Below, piece after piece: positions 63,790 through 64,000 of a stretch of 64,000 nucleotides of DNA. Source of the DNA: Mesorhizobium sp. Z1-4 (GTDB lineage Bacteria; Pseudomonadota; Alphaproteobacteria; Rhizobiales; Rhizobiaceae); the NCBI RefSeq assembly GCF_004000235.1, contig NZ_RCIO01000001.1, positions 744,001 to 808,000 on the forward strand, written 5' to 3'. The notes beneath the pieces were generated by a model, which saw only the letters and a list, made by a program, of their open reading frames with translations, was not told the DNA's origin and made no database searches. The first letter of the stretch is position 1. The number at the start of each line of letters is the position of its first letter. Made by a program: the position numbers and the translations under genes.

Positions 63790-64000
63790 CTATTCGAACA
63801 CGATTGCTGGCGTCGCAGCCTCAGCCGCCGCCGTTTCCTCTTTGAGCCGCTCCAGAACACGGCCGGCGATTTCCCTGTAGATGGCGGCTTGCGGGCCATC
63901 CGGCTCCGACGCCACGACAGGTTCGCCGCTGTCGGAGCGCTCGCGGATGTTCATCGTCAGCGGGACTTCGCCGAGGAACGGGACGCCGAGACGCTCCGCA
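63790..64000 (-). CDS. mrp: Mrp/ApbC family P-loop ATPase (C-terminal end)
   Basis: The frame is open at the window edge; about 70 C-terminal residues are visible, ending in a TAG at 63790-63792. The segment LGVPFLGEVPLTMNIRERSD, followed by SGEPVVASEPDGPQA, is the characteristic C-terminal block of Mrp/NBP35-type iron-sulfur carrier ATPases. The tail is Ala/Glu-rich. The P-loop and the CxxC motif lie outside, so activity cannot be judged. Confidence 0.85.
   Translation of the reverse strand, partial: AERLGVPFLGEVPLTMNIRERSDSGEPVVASEPDGPQAAIYREIAGRVLERLKEETAAAEAATPAIVFE

Overview
The window looks like chromosome of a high-GC alphaproteobacterium of the Hyphomicrobiales, probably a Phyllobacteriaceae (Mesorhizobium-like) genome. 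The reasons are the gene families, the overlapping start/stop codons within operons, the frequent TTG/GTG starts, and the mix of core genes (polA, pgi, a class A PBP, mrp) with large ABC and TRAP catabolic loci. No transposase, integrase, phage gene or CRISPR array was seen.

Left part (1-25 kb), mostly ordinary chromosome: the end of a branched-chain amino acid ABC system (binding protein, livG, livF, livH, livM) with a trailing alpha/beta hydrolase; a class A penicillin-binding protein; an acyltransferase; cytochrome b561; a short RNase D; a MarR regulator divergent from an uncharacterised protein; an M20 dipeptidase; polA; a LysE exporter; a secreted caspase-like protein with two small envelope proteins; and a form II coxSLM-type molybdenum hydroxylase operon. 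Between a hypothetical gene and polA, the minus strand carries three consecutive hairpins with C-rich loops, the last followed by a U tract. This is a strong candidate for an anti-Shine-Dalgarno small RNA.

Middle part (25-55.6 kb), accessory and catabolic. It begins just after a tRNA-Thr(CGU) gene and a decayed VOC/glyoxalase remnant. First comes a TRAP transporter operon (dctPQM) with a maleate-isomerase-like enzyme, an IclR regulator and a threonine-synthase-like enzyme, divergent from an M24 peptidase. Two matching palindromes lie in that divergent promoter region. Next is a 20-kb block that reads as one regulon: an enolase-family dehydratase, two SDRs and an FAH hydrolase (the layout of a non-phosphorylating deoxysugar-acid pathway); an AstE/AspA-type deacylase, an MlrC-type metalloenzyme and a second enolase; three cytoplasmic sulfatases with their own formylglycine-generating enzyme; a complete Dpp-type importer (DppABCDF); and an FCD-type GntR regulator. 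Near-identical 20-bp palindromes sit in all three divergent promoter regions of this block. I infer import of an intact sulfated molecule, desulfation in the cytoplasm, amide cleavage and breakdown of a sugar acid. The substrate cannot be read from the sequence.

Right part (55.6-64 kb), core again: a DUF924 protein; an acyl-CoA synthetase with a long histone-H1-like Ala/Lys/Pro tail at its N-terminus; a HAD phosphatase; pgi; a MocR-type regulator; an isolated CoxG-like protein; a PaaG-like enoyl-CoA hydratase/isomerase; and the end of an Mrp-family ATPase.
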